A stretch of 64,000 nucleotides of DNA from Thermanaerothrix solaris. Its GTDB lineage: Bacteria; Chloroflexota; Anaerolineae; Anaerolineales; Anaerolineaceae. The notes under the pieces are model-generated. The model was not told the DNA's origin and made no database searches. It was given only the letters and a program-made list of their open reading frames with translations. A program made the translations under genes and the position numbers. This document shows, piece after piece, positions 51,227-59,347 of the stretch. Position 1 is the stretch's first letter. Every line of letters begins with the position of its first letter. The stretch spans positions 1,240,001 to 1,304,000 of the forward strand of contig NZ_JAUHMF010000001.1 in assembly GCF_032334255.1 (NCBI RefSeq), given 5' to 3'.

Positions 51227-51460
51227 ACCCACCCCTTCAGACTCGCTGGGCGCCTTTTCTTCAGGTTTAGCGGTTTGTATGAGTGCATTCTTATCGGTAT
51301 GACATGATACACAGTAATCTACCGAACTCTGGGGGGTATAAACTGCCGCAGGAAGAGTCGGTGTGGGCACTGCGGTAGGCGCAGGGTTAGCCTGAGCCGC
51401 ACACGCTCCCATTAACATCCCTATCCCGAGCACAATGATTACCTTTAGCATCCGTTGCAT
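51224..51460 (-). CDS. N-terminal lipoprotein part with one haem site, ends at in-frame TGA
   Basis: This 78-residue frame begins with a lipoprotein signal (VIIVLGIGMLMGAC), a Pro/Thr linker and one haem motif in YCVSCHTDKNALIQTA. It ends KAPSESEGVG before a TGA at 51224-51226. The reading frame continues after the TGA as GGD, then VAPLEPWEKVLVN and ten more haem motifs with no frameshift. GGGAGAGAGAAC precedes the ATG. Possible readings are selenocysteine at the TGA, a TGG (Trp) codon mutated to TGA, or a sequencing error. A separate 78-residue monohaem protein is the least attractive reading because it would leave the decahaem part unexported. Confidence 0.75.
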   Translation of the reverse strand: MQRMLKVIIVLGIGMLMGACAAQANPAPTAVPTPTLPAAVYTPQSSVDYCVSCHTDKNALIQTAKPEEKAPSESEGVG

Positions 51461-51540
51461 GTTCTCTCTCCCAAGTGGGACAAAATCCTTTTAATCTCCC
51501 CTTCATTTTACGGAGTTGACCTCAAAACAATTAGTGCCTT

Positions 51541-51598
51541 TTATCACAAATACTGCAACGAATTGATTATGGCTTATAATTAGAAAAACTTATCACAA
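51541..51598. promoter_or_regulatory. Intergenic control region between cytochrome operon and lysR
   Basis: The 159-base divergent gap contains two copies of TTATCACAA (51541-51549 and 51590-51598). A TATAAT (51575-51580) is the probable lysR -10. A loose dyad ATAA, 10 bases, TTAT (51577-51594) also overlaps it. Placement between a LysR gene and a divergent operon suggests regulator binding here. Confidence 0.4.
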
Positions 51599-51619
51599 CT
51601 CAGGGAGAGAGACCAAATT

Positions 51620-52618
51620 ATGCTCAACCCCTACCAATTACAAGTCTTCCTGACCGCTGCCGAAACACTGAACTTCTCCCGAGCCGCAGAGAAACTTGGC
51701 CTTTCTCAACCCTCGATCACCCAGCACATTCATCAGCTGGAAAGCCAGTTAGGGGTTACCCTATTCATCCGCAAAGGGCGCAAAATGGCCCTCAGCGAAG
51801 CGGGTATGGCCTTGATTCCTCTGGCCCGGCAAATCTTGTTGGTGAACTCGCGGGCAGAAGAATTGATGCAGAGTTTACGTGGCGAGGTCATCGGGCATCT
51901 GACCATTGGCTGTAGCACCACACCGGGCAAGTATCTGCTCCCACTCATCCTGGCGCGCTTCATGACTCAACACCCACGGGTGCAAGCCACCGTCCATGTA
52001 ACCCCACGCGCGCTGGCGCTAGAAATGCTGCGCAAAGGAGATGTAGATTTCGCTTTCTCCAGTAGTTTTGACGAATTGGATCGGCACATCGAATTTCGGC
52101 CTTTCTACCGCGAACCGGTGGTGCTGATCGTTCCCCCTGAGCATCCGTGGGCAGCCCAAGGCGAAATTTCACCCCAAGACCTCACGAACGAGTGCTTCGT
52201 TATGCGTGAGGAAAGCGCAGGAACTTACCGTGTGGTCCGCAACGCCCTGGCTAGACACGGCTTGCATGTACACGACCTACGCATCGTCCTGACATTGGGA
52301 AACTCAGAGGCTATTGTGATTGCCGTGCAAAGAGGGATCGGCGTAGGATTTGTGCCTCATTCCGCCGTTGAGCAGGTGGGAAAGGGGAAAGTTGTGATCG
52401 TTCGGGTGCGTGATATGGAATTAACCGAGGATATTTTCTTTTGCCGCTATCGCCTGCATCCCTTGGGTAGCGCGCAAGAAGCTTTCTGGAATTTCTTGGC
52501 TCAAGTAACGCCAGAGGACCTGGCTATCCAAACACCTGAACGTGGATTATGCGAAGAACGCTCAGCGGCGCAGCAACAGGCGGGCATAGATCCCCAACCC
52601 AATCCCCACTACCAGTAA
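51620..52618 (+). CDS. LysR-family transcriptional regulator
   Basis: This 332-residue protein has the N-terminal winged helix: LQVFLTAAETLNFSRAAEKLGLSQPSITQHI, then LESQLGVTLFIRKGRKMALSEAG. A periplasmic-binding-fold effector domain follows (about 90-295, GHLTIGCSTTPGKYLLPLIL onward). It resembles the CysB/CysL-type branch in general form, but the effector is unknown. It is transcribed divergently from the cytochrome/rhodanese operon, the usual layout for a LysR regulator and its target. The last 57 bases overlap the convergent LysM gene. Confidence 0.92.
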   Translation: MLNPYQLQVFLTAAETLNFSRAAEKLGLSQPSITQHIHQLESQLGVTLFIRKGRKMALSEAGMALIPLARQILLVNSRAEELMQSLRGEVIGHLTIGCSTTPGKYLLPLILARFMTQHPRVQATVHVTPRALALEMLRKGDVDFAFSSSFDELDRHIEFRPFYREPVVLIVPPEHPWAAQGEISPQDLTNECFVMREESAGTYRVVRNALARHGLHVHDLRIVLTLGNSEAIVIAVQRGIGVGFVPHSAVEQVGKGKVVIVRVRDMELTEDIFFCRYRLHPLGSAQEAFWNFLAQVTPEDLAIQTPERGLCEERSAAQQQAGIDPQPNPHYQ

Positions 52619-53338
52619 AATGGCACCTAAAATGGCCAACAACGGAGAGCGAGGGGTTTCCGCCACTTCGCCGGGCTGGGCGCGGGCGCTGAGTTGAGCC
52701 CCAAAGTCCAGCGTAGTGGTATCCCCGGCGCGCAAGGTCAACGCGTAATTCATGCGTGTGGTGGGGTTATACCCTTCCGGGACCGCAATGCTGATGTTGT
52801 AATCACCCTCTGGTAATTCATCAAAGCACACTGGATCTGTTCCGCTCTGACTTGTCCCCTCACGAGAAATCTTTCCCAAGCGGTCAGTAATGCTGATCGC
52901 CCCACCGGAGATGCCTTCCTCGCCATTTTCAACCTGTGCATTACCGTTTATGTCATTGAAAAGGAACACACAAATGCGGCCGTTCCCCTGGAAAGGTGTG
53001 GGGGAAGGCAGGATCGGTGTGGGTGTTGCAGTAGGGCCAAAGGGAGTAGGTGTTGGGGCCACAGTACCCAGCAGAAGGCTTTGCCCTTCGCGCAATGTGC
53101 AGTTTGCATCCAGGCCGTTCAACAAGCGGAGATCGTCAATCGAAACCCCGGTGAGCAGTGAGATTCGGATACAAGTATCTTGGGGTTGAACAATGTACAA
53201 AATTCGACCATCCGGCAAAGCAGTTGGGGTGGCATAACTCACCTGCGCCGGTGGATGTGCCGCTGGGGATGGCCAAACCGCTGCCATCAAAAGAATGGAA
53301 AGCCCTGTTAGAAGAAAAAGTCCAGTGATGCGTCTCAT
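52562..53338 (-). CDS. Membrane-anchored LysM protein with SdrD/B-repeat-like domain
   Basis: The start is ATG 53338; a TTG five codons earlier is open. The 258-residue protein has an N-terminal signal segment (ITGLFLLTGLSILLMAAVW) and one LysM domain (YIVQPQDTCIRISLLTGVSIDDLRLLNGL). A Pro/Thr linker is followed by a B-type Ig fold with VFLFNDINGNAQVENGEEGISGG, the pattern of SdrD/Cna-B repeats. A C-terminal span LLAILGAILLVVGIGLGIYA ends with basic LLLRR. It should be held at the membrane by its C terminus with LysM outside. The function is probably cell-wall association. The mRNA leader would be very short. Confidence 0.87.
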   Translation of the reverse strand: MRRITGLFLLTGLSILLMAAVWPSPAAHPPAQVSYATPTALPDGRILYIVQPQDTCIRISLLTGVSIDDLRLLNGLDANCTLREGQSLLLGTVAPTPTPFGPTATPTPILPSPTPFQGNGRICVFLFNDINGNAQVENGEEGISGGAISITDRLGKISREGTSQSGTDPVCFDELPEGDYNISIAVPEGYNPTTRMNYALTLRAGDTTTLDFGAQLSARAQPGEVAETPRSPLLAILGAILLVVGIGLGIYARLLLRR

Positions 53339-53353
53339 GGGTGCGTTGGGCAA

Positions 53354-53362
53354 ATTATATCA
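53354..53362 (-). promoter_or_regulatory. Extended -10 promoter of the LysM/B-repeat gene
   Basis: The minus strand reads TGATATAAT, a perfect extended -10, 15 bases before the ATG. No -35 is recognisable. The predicted leader is about 8 bases. The remaining gap to 53596 (about 230 bases) shows no gene; nothing else was recognised in it. Confidence 0.6.
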
Positions 53363-53596
53363 TACCCCCTTAAAAGCCTTTTAAATGATAATGACGGTGT
53401 TGCAAAAACCTCGGCATCCAAGAGATAGCGTACTACGGTAAATCACCTTAGAGAATTGGGCACACGATGCTGGGATGACATTGGAATACTTTAGACCCAT
53501 AATTGTAAACCCGAGTACGAAAATCACCACCACAGAAAGCTGTCGGCGATTCTTTTAGCAGGATCGGGATAAGGCCTGTGGTAAAATGTAACACGT

Positions 53597-54592
53597 ATGG
53601 CTGGTCTTCAGGAATCCGTTCAAGAGCAACCGCCAGGCATCATGGCGGCTTTTATTGCCGGTTTTAATACCGTGGCAGGGCATCTCTATTTAATCCTGCT
53701 ACCGTTAGGGGTGGATTTGATATTGTGGTTTGCGCCGCGCTTGCGCATCGAGCAGTTACTTACCCCCTACTTTCAAACGGCAACCACGCTCCTGGAGCGC
53801 TCGGGGACGCCAACCACCCCTGTACCCCTTAGCGAATTGTGGCAACCCCTGCTTAAAGGGATTAACCTGTTAGGTTTACTCAAGACCTTTCCCATCGGGG
53901 TGCCCAGTTTGCTCACCGGGTTCTCAGACGCCACGCATCCCCTGGGAACTGCACCCAACGTGCAAATCAGCAGCATGGGAGCGCTATTAGGGGTTAGCAT
54001 AGGGTTGATGGTAGTGGGTTTTACCCTGGGCTGCATTTATTTTGCCTTGTTGGCTAGTGCTACGGCTGAGGATAACCGCATCAACTGGCAACTGTTCTTT
54101 ACCCGACAAATGCCCTCAGCACTATTATTTTGCGTTCTGTTTTACCTTATCCTCGCCCTCATGAGCGTACCAAGCCTATTTATCTTGGGGTTCGTTTTAT
54201 GGCTACTGCCCGGGGCGGGAAACATTGCCTTCTTCGTGGTCACCATACTCATTTTCATGGTCTTGTTTCCCTTGATTTTCACCCCTCACGGGATATTTGC
54301 TTTGAATCTCAAACCCATCCAGGCCGCCCTTAAAAGCATGGTCTTGGTTCACCCGTTTTTACCCCGGTTGCCCCTATTTGTCCTTGTGGCGTTAACTTTG
54401 GGCCAAGGTCTGGATTTATTATGGCGCTCCGCTCCACCCGACTCATGGTTAACCCTGGTGGGTATCCTCGGACATGCGTTTATCTACTCCGCCATTCTCG
54501 CCGCCAGTTTCATCTACTATCGTGGCGGCATTCAATGGATGGAATTTTTAGTTCAACGTACGACAGCCAAGATGACGGCCGAAAGCAAATGA
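53597..54592 (+). CDS. Polytopic membrane protein of unknown function
   Basis: This 331-residue protein has about six hydrophobic spans (near residues 28-48, 120-155, 170-200, 205-232, 253-275 and 290-310). A polar loop at about 50-115 carries Thr/Pro segments. Neither transporter motifs nor catalytic residues were recognised. It lies 25 bases before gyrB on the same strand and may share its transcript. It could be a Chloroflexota-specific conserved membrane protein, but that is a guess. Confidence 0.8.
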   Translation: MAGLQESVQEQPPGIMAAFIAGFNTVAGHLYLILLPLGVDLILWFAPRLRIEQLLTPYFQTATTLLERSGTPTTPVPLSELWQPLLKGINLLGLLKTFPIGVPSLLTGFSDATHPLGTAPNVQISSMGALLGVSIGLMVVGFTLGCIYFALLASATAEDNRINWQLFFTRQMPSALLFCVLFYLILALMSVPSLFILGFVLWLLPGAGNIAFFVVTILIFMVLFPLIFTPHGIFALNLKPIQAALKSMVLVHPFLPRLPLFVLVALTLGQGLDLLWRSAPPDSWLTLVGILGHAFIYSAILAASFIYYRGGIQWMEFLVQRTTAKMTAESK

Positions 54593-54617
54593 CGTTACAA
54601 GGTATTTGGAGGTAAGC

Positions 54618-56540
54618 GTGGCACAGATGAGTGCAACGACAAGTTATGGCGCTAAGGACATTCAGGTTCTAGAGGGACTTGAAGCGGTACGCCGCCGCCC
54701 GGGGATGTACGTCGGCGGTACCGATTTGAAGGCATTGCATCATCTCGTGTACGAGGTGGTAGACAACTCCATTGACGAAGCCCTGGCCGGGGCATGCAAT
54801 CGCATTGTGGTGACCATTCATCCCGATAGCAGCGTTACCGTAGAGGATAACGGGCGCGGTATTCCGGTAGATATCCACCCCGAAAAGAAAAAATCGGCCC
54901 TGGAAGTGGTAATGACCACCTTGCACGCAGGGGGAAAATTCGGTCATACCAGTTATAAGGTCTCCGGCGGCTTGCATGGCGTGGGCGTCTCTGCCGTGAA
55001 CGCACTTTCGGAATGGTGCGAGGTTCGAGTCAAGCGCGAGGGCAAAATTCACTTCCAGCGTTATGAGCGTGGTATTCCGCTAGAACCGGTTAAGGTCATT
55101 GGTACCTGTGCCCCCGAAGACACCGGCACCATCACCACGTTCAAATTTGACCGCGAAATTTTCAAAGGGGATGTGGATTACAAGTTTGAGACGCTGGTAC
55201 AGCGCTTCCGCGAGATGGCTTTCGTCACCCGCAAGGTCGAAATCCGGCTGGTGGATGAGCGTACCCAGCGTGAGATGACCTTTTATTTTGAGGGTGGGAT
55301 AATCTCGTTTGTGCACTACTTGAATCGCAACCGCGAGGTACTTCACCCCGTTTTCTACGTCGAGAAAGAGGTTGAGAACATCGGCATTGAGGTCGCCATC
55401 CAGTACACTGACGCTTACGCTGAATCGGTGTATTCCTTTGCCAATACCATCAACACGATTGACGGTGGCACGCACCTCACTGGATTGCGCACTGCCGTTA
55501 CCCGCGTCCTCAATGATTATGCCCGCCGCAATGGTCTGCTCAAAGACTCTGACCCTAACTTCACCGGGGATGATACGCGCGAGGGCATGACCGCCATCGT
55601 CAGCATTAAGCACCCCGACCCGCAATTTGAAAGCCAGACCAAGGTCAAACTGATGAATCCCGAGGTACAGACCTACGTTCAGCAGGTCGTGGGTGAGGCG
55701 CTGGCAACCTTTCTCGAAGAAAATCCGGCAGCCGCCAAAGCCATCATTCAAAAGTGCCTGACCTCTGCCCGCGCCCGCGATGCGGCACGTAAAGCGCGCG
55801 ATTTGGTTATCCGCAAATCGGCATTGGAAAGCCTGACCCTGCCCGGTAAACTGGCCGATTGCTCGGAACGCGATCCTCAGAAGACCGAACTCTTCATCGT
55901 TGAGGGCGATAGCGCAGGTGGCTCGGCTAAACAGGGACGAGATCGCCATTTTCAGGCTATCCTACCCCTGCGGGGAAAAATTCTCAACACCGAACGTGCC
56001 CGCCTAGATAAAATCCTCTCAAACAATGAAGTTAAAGCCCTGGTTTCGGCTTTGGGCACCGGGATCGGCGAGTCCTTTGATCTAAACAATCTGCGCTACG
56101 GGCGTGTCATTGTTATGACGGATGCCGATGTGGATGGCAGCCACATCCGCACCTTACTGCTGACCTTCTTCTTCCGTTACATGCAACCTTTGATCGAAAA
56201 CGGTCACCTCTTCATCGCCCAGCCCCCGCTCTACCGCATCGCCTACAAGGATCTTGTCCGCTACGCTTATACTGAAGCCCAGAAAGACCAGATCCTCAAA
56301 GAGTTGGGCATTCCCGCAGAGAAAGCCTCCATCCAGCGCTATAAAGGCTTGGGCGAGATGAACCCCCAACAATTGTGGGAGACCACCATGAATCCCCAAA
56401 ATCGCACCCTGATGATGGTGACAATTGAGGATGCCGCAGCCGCCGACCGCACCTTTGACATGCTGATGGGCGAGGCAGTACCTCCTCGAACGCGATTCAT
56501 CCAAACGCACGCACGACTGGTGAAAAATCTCGATATTTAG
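54618..56540 (+). CDS. gyrB: DNA gyrase subunit B
   Basis: The start is GTG 54618, with TTGGAGGTAAGC directly upstream; ATG 54627 is less well spaced. The 640-residue product has the GHKL ATPase with HHLVYEVVDNSIDEALAG, TVEDNGRGIPV and KVSGGLHGVGVSAVNALS. The transducer domain and the TOPRIM domain follow (LFIVEGDSAGGSAKQGRD, then MTDADVDGSHIRTLLLTFFFR). QRYKGLGEMNPQQLWETTM is at the C terminus. It powers ATP-dependent negative supercoiling with GyrA, which is not in this window. Length fits the short Gram-positive-type GyrB. Confidence 0.97.
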   Translation: MAQMSATTSYGAKDIQVLEGLEAVRRRPGMYVGGTDLKALHHLVYEVVDNSIDEALAGACNRIVVTIHPDSSVTVEDNGRGIPVDIHPEKKKSALEVVMTTLHAGGKFGHTSYKVSGGLHGVGVSAVNALSEWCEVRVKREGKIHFQRYERGIPLEPVKVIGTCAPEDTGTITTFKFDREIFKGDVDYKFETLVQRFREMAFVTRKVEIRLVDERTQREMTFYFEGGIISFVHYLNRNREVLHPVFYVEKEVENIGIEVAIQYTDAYAESVYSFANTINTIDGGTHLTGLRTAVTRVLNDYARRNGLLKDSDPNFTGDDTREGMTAIVSIKHPDPQFESQTKVKLMNPEVQTYVQQVVGEALATFLEENPAAAKAIIQKCLTSARARDAARKARDLVIRKSALESLTLPGKLADCSERDPQKTELFIVEGDSAGGSAKQGRDRHFQAILPLRGKILNTERARLDKILSNNEVKALVSALGTGIGESFDLNNLRYGRVIVMTDADVDGSHIRTLLLTFFFRYMQPLIENGHLFIAQPPLYRIAYKDLVRYAYTEAQKDQILKELGIPAEKASIQRYKGLGEMNPQQLWETTMNPQNRTLMMVTIEDAAAADRTFDMLMGEAVPPRTRFIQTHARLVKNLDI

Positions 56541-56566
56541 CCGTAGGGTCTTACTGGAGGTTGTCC

Positions 56567-57676
56567 ATGCCACGGGTTTTGCTTTTTCGGGCTGAGGCGC
56601 TAAAACACTACATGGAGCGCTTTTTTACCCACTTGGGCGTCCCCGCCGAGGACGCCCAAATTGCTGCCGACGTGTTGCTGGCTGCTGACCTGCGCGGAGT
56701 TGCCTCACACGGCATCATTCGTCTTCACACCTACTATGGCAACCGGATTCGCAAAGGATTGATTGATGTCCGCTCTCCCCTGCGCGTGGTACGTGAATCA
56801 CCTGCCACGGTACTGTTGGATGGCGGACAAGGCTTAGGGCAAGTGGTTGCTTATCGCGCCATGCAACGTTGTATTGAGAAAGCGCAAGAGGTGGGAATGG
56901 CCATGGTTACGGTGCGCAACAGCAACCACTACGGCATTGCCGGCTACTACGCCATGATGGCCCTTCCCCATGATATGATCGGAATCAGCCTGACCAATTC
57001 ACAGCCACTGGTGGCGCCTACCTACGGCCGTAAAGCCATGCTGGGCACAAACCCCATCGCGGTCGCCGTACCTGCCGGCCAGGAGCGCCCCTTCGTCCTG
57101 GATATGGCGACCAGCATTGTCCCGATTGGCAAGATCACCGTCTATGACAAAGCCGGGTTACCGATTCCCGAGGGCTGGGGAATTGATGCCCGAGGCAATG
57201 TGACCACCGATCCTAAAGCCGTGTTGCAAGGTGGCGCCTTGCTTCCCCTGGGCGGCACCGCTCTAATGCGTGGCTATAAGGGATATGGGTTGGCCATGGT
57301 GGTTGACATTCTATCCGGCGTGCTCTCGGGTGCAGCATACAGCATTGATGTAGCCCGTCCCGGTGAGGGCCAGGCGGCGAATGTTGGCCATTTCTTTGCC
57401 GCCATCCGCGTGGATGCCCTGCGCCCGGTGGATGAATTCAAAGCCGATATGGATCGTTTGATTCGCATGATCAAAGACTCCCCCAAAGCTGAGGGTGAAG
57501 AACGCATATATATCCACGGTGAAAAAGAATTCGAGAACGCCGAAAAGTACGCCCGTGATGGTGTGCCCTTGCTGGTAGAGGTTGTCAAATCGCTCCGTGA
57601 AGGGGGTGAACAAGTCGGGGTGCCGTTTGACTTGGAGCCACTGGGCGAGCGCGAGGCCGATCTAGACAGTGAGTAG
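56567..57676 (+). CDS. LDH2-family malate/L-lactate/ureidoglycolate-type dehydrogenase
   Basis: The start is ATG 56567 after CTGGAGGTTGTCC. The 369-residue product has the LDH2 (not Rossmann) fold. DLRGVASHGIIRLHTYYGNRI includes the catalytic-site His. VRNSNHYGIAGYYAMMA, GTNPIAVAVPAG and GYKGYGLAMVVDILSGVLSGA also match. Members use NAD(P)H to reduce 2-oxoacids or oxidise malate, lactate, sulfolactate or ureidoglycolate. The substrate here is uncertain. It follows gyrB by 26 bases but is metabolically unrelated. Confidence 0.9.
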   Translation: MPRVLLFRAEALKHYMERFFTHLGVPAEDAQIAADVLLAADLRGVASHGIIRLHTYYGNRIRKGLIDVRSPLRVVRESPATVLLDGGQGLGQVVAYRAMQRCIEKAQEVGMAMVTVRNSNHYGIAGYYAMMALPHDMIGISLTNSQPLVAPTYGRKAMLGTNPIAVAVPAGQERPFVLDMATSIVPIGKITVYDKAGLPIPEGWGIDARGNVTTDPKAVLQGGALLPLGGTALMRGYKGYGLAMVVDILSGVLSGAAYSIDVARPGEGQAANVGHFFAAIRVDALRPVDEFKADMDRLIRMIKDSPKAEGEERIYIHGEKEFENAEKYARDGVPLLVEVVKSLREGGEQVGVPFDLEPLGEREADLDSE

Positions 57677-57711
57677 CCAGTATTTTCTCATAGGCTCACA
57701 CCAATTGCGTC

Positions 57712-59316
57712 CTAAGCCTCGCGTTCTAGAATTACTGCTTCATCGCCGCGCAGAGTGAGGAAACCATCCCGCGGCATGAGCGGCTCATCCCTGGTTGAGA
57801 TCAGTGGCCGCCAGCGAAAGGCACTCAGCGTTCTCCCCATGGCTAAACGCACCGGGCGCGAACTGAAATTAAGCGCCACCAGGATGGTTTGATGCTCATC
57901 TTGACGTAAATAGGCCAACAAGCGCCGTGGCTCAAATGTCAGCGGCTGGAAAAGACCGCGTCTTAGCGCCGAATTTTCCTTCCTTAACCTCAGTAGACTC
58001 CGATAGTAATTTAGCAATGAATGCGCATCTCGGCGTTGGGCTTCCACATTGCGGTGACGATAATTAGGATGAACCGGAAGCCATGGGTGGCCAAGGGTGA
58101 AACCCGCATGAGGCGAATCATCCCACTGCATGGGTGAACGGCAACCATCACGCCCTTTGTAAAACGGCCAGTAACGTTTCCCAATGGGATCTTTGATTTC
58201 CGATCGCGAAACTCGAATGTCGCGCATGCCGATTTCTTCCCCATAATACATGAATGGCGTACCCCGCAGAGTTAATAACAGGGTTGCCGCCACCTTGAGA
58301 CGCGCATCGTCCTCGCCGCGTCCATAGCGAGTAGCAGCACGGGGATTATCGTGATTATTAAGCACGTAGGTTGGCCAGGAGTCATCCCCAAGAGCTTGCT
58401 CCCAATCCTGGATCGCACGCAAAAACCGCTCCGGCCGCCAAGGGGAATGAAGAAACGTAAAGTCAAACGTCGCGTGCAATAAGCCAGGAGCACAATAGCG
58501 GGCGGCCTTTTGGGGGGTGCTCAGAAATGTTTCTCCCACCGCATATCGCTCGGGATAAGCATCTAAGATCTGACGTATTTCACGCAATAGAGGGAACATT
58601 TCCGGCTGGTCAATATCGTAAATATGCTGCTGGCGGTCAAAAGCACGTAACCCTAAACGAGGGGGGTTATCCGGAAAATCAGGATGCTTGAAATACACAT
58701 TGAACACATCCAGGCGAAAGCCATCCACTCCCCGCTCTAACCAGAAGCGGAAGACATCAAGGAGGGCCTCGCGCACTGTTGGATGACGCCAGTTTAAATC
58801 AGGTTGTTCCTTGTAGAACATATGAAAGTAGTACTGGCCACGTTGAGGTTCATACTCCCATCCCTTGCCCCCAAAAACCGAAGCCCAATTGTTGGGCGGT
58901 CCACCGCCGGGGCGGGGATCGCGCCACAAATACCAATCGGCGTATGGATTATCGCGAGATTTTCGTGATTCCTGAAACCAGGGATGTTGATCTGAGGTAT
59001 GGTTGAGCACCAGATCTAGAATAACTCGAATGCCACGGCGATGCGCCTCAGCCACGAACCGATCAAAGTCCTCCAGACTCCCAAAGCGGGGATCAATGGC
59101 CAAGTAATCGGCAACATCATAACCGAAATCCACATCTGGAGAGGGGAAAATGGGTGAGAGCCAGATTGCGTCTATGCCCAAATCGGCCAGGTAATCCAAG
59201 CGCGCTGTTATGCCCGGCAAGTCCCCCAGACCATCACCATTGCTATCCGCAAACGAACGGGGGTAAATCTGATAAATGACCCCATCACGCCACCAGAGAA
59301 AGTCCGTTGAAGGCAT
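57712..59316 (-). CDS. GH13 alpha-glucosidase / oligo-1,6-glucosidase
   Basis: This 534-residue enzyme begins WWRDGVIYQIYPRSFADSNGDGLGDLPGI. It shows the GH13 regions VILDLVLNHTSD, GFRLDVFNVYF (nucleophile Asp), YAVGETFLS (acid/base Glu) and VLNNHDNPRAA (third Asp). A short C-terminal beta domain follows. The pattern fits the oligo-1,6-glucosidase/alpha-glucosidase group that releases glucose from short oligosaccharides. No signal peptide is present, so it acts in the cytoplasm on imported sugars. It stands alone, 31 bases upstream of the lipoprotein gene on the same strand. Confidence 0.93.
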   Translation of the reverse strand: MPSTDFLWWRDGVIYQIYPRSFADSNGDGLGDLPGITARLDYLADLGIDAIWLSPIFPSPDVDFGYDVADYLAIDPRFGSLEDFDRFVAEAHRRGIRVILDLVLNHTSDQHPWFQESRKSRDNPYADWYLWRDPRPGGGPPNNWASVFGGKGWEYEPQRGQYYFHMFYKEQPDLNWRHPTVREALLDVFRFWLERGVDGFRLDVFNVYFKHPDFPDNPPRLGLRAFDRQQHIYDIDQPEMFPLLREIRQILDAYPERYAVGETFLSTPQKAARYCAPGLLHATFDFTFLHSPWRPERFLRAIQDWEQALGDDSWPTYVLNNHDNPRAATRYGRGEDDARLKVAATLLLTLRGTPFMYYGEEIGMRDIRVSRSEIKDPIGKRYWPFYKGRDGCRSPMQWDDSPHAGFTLGHPWLPVHPNYRHRNVEAQRRDAHSLLNYYRSLLRLRKENSALRRGLFQPLTFEPRRLLAYLRQDEHQTILVALNFSSRPVRLAMGRTLSAFRWRPLISTRDEPLMPRDGFLTLRGDEAVILEREA

Positions 59317-59347
59317 GTAGGTGTTTCCTCCATGAAGGAATTTTTAT

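Noticed and set aside
55080..55949. 289-residue antisense frame inside gyrB
   Set aside because: It lies fully inside the strongly conserved gyrB frame on the opposite strand, has no recognisable domain and no ribosome site. It is a codon-bias shadow.
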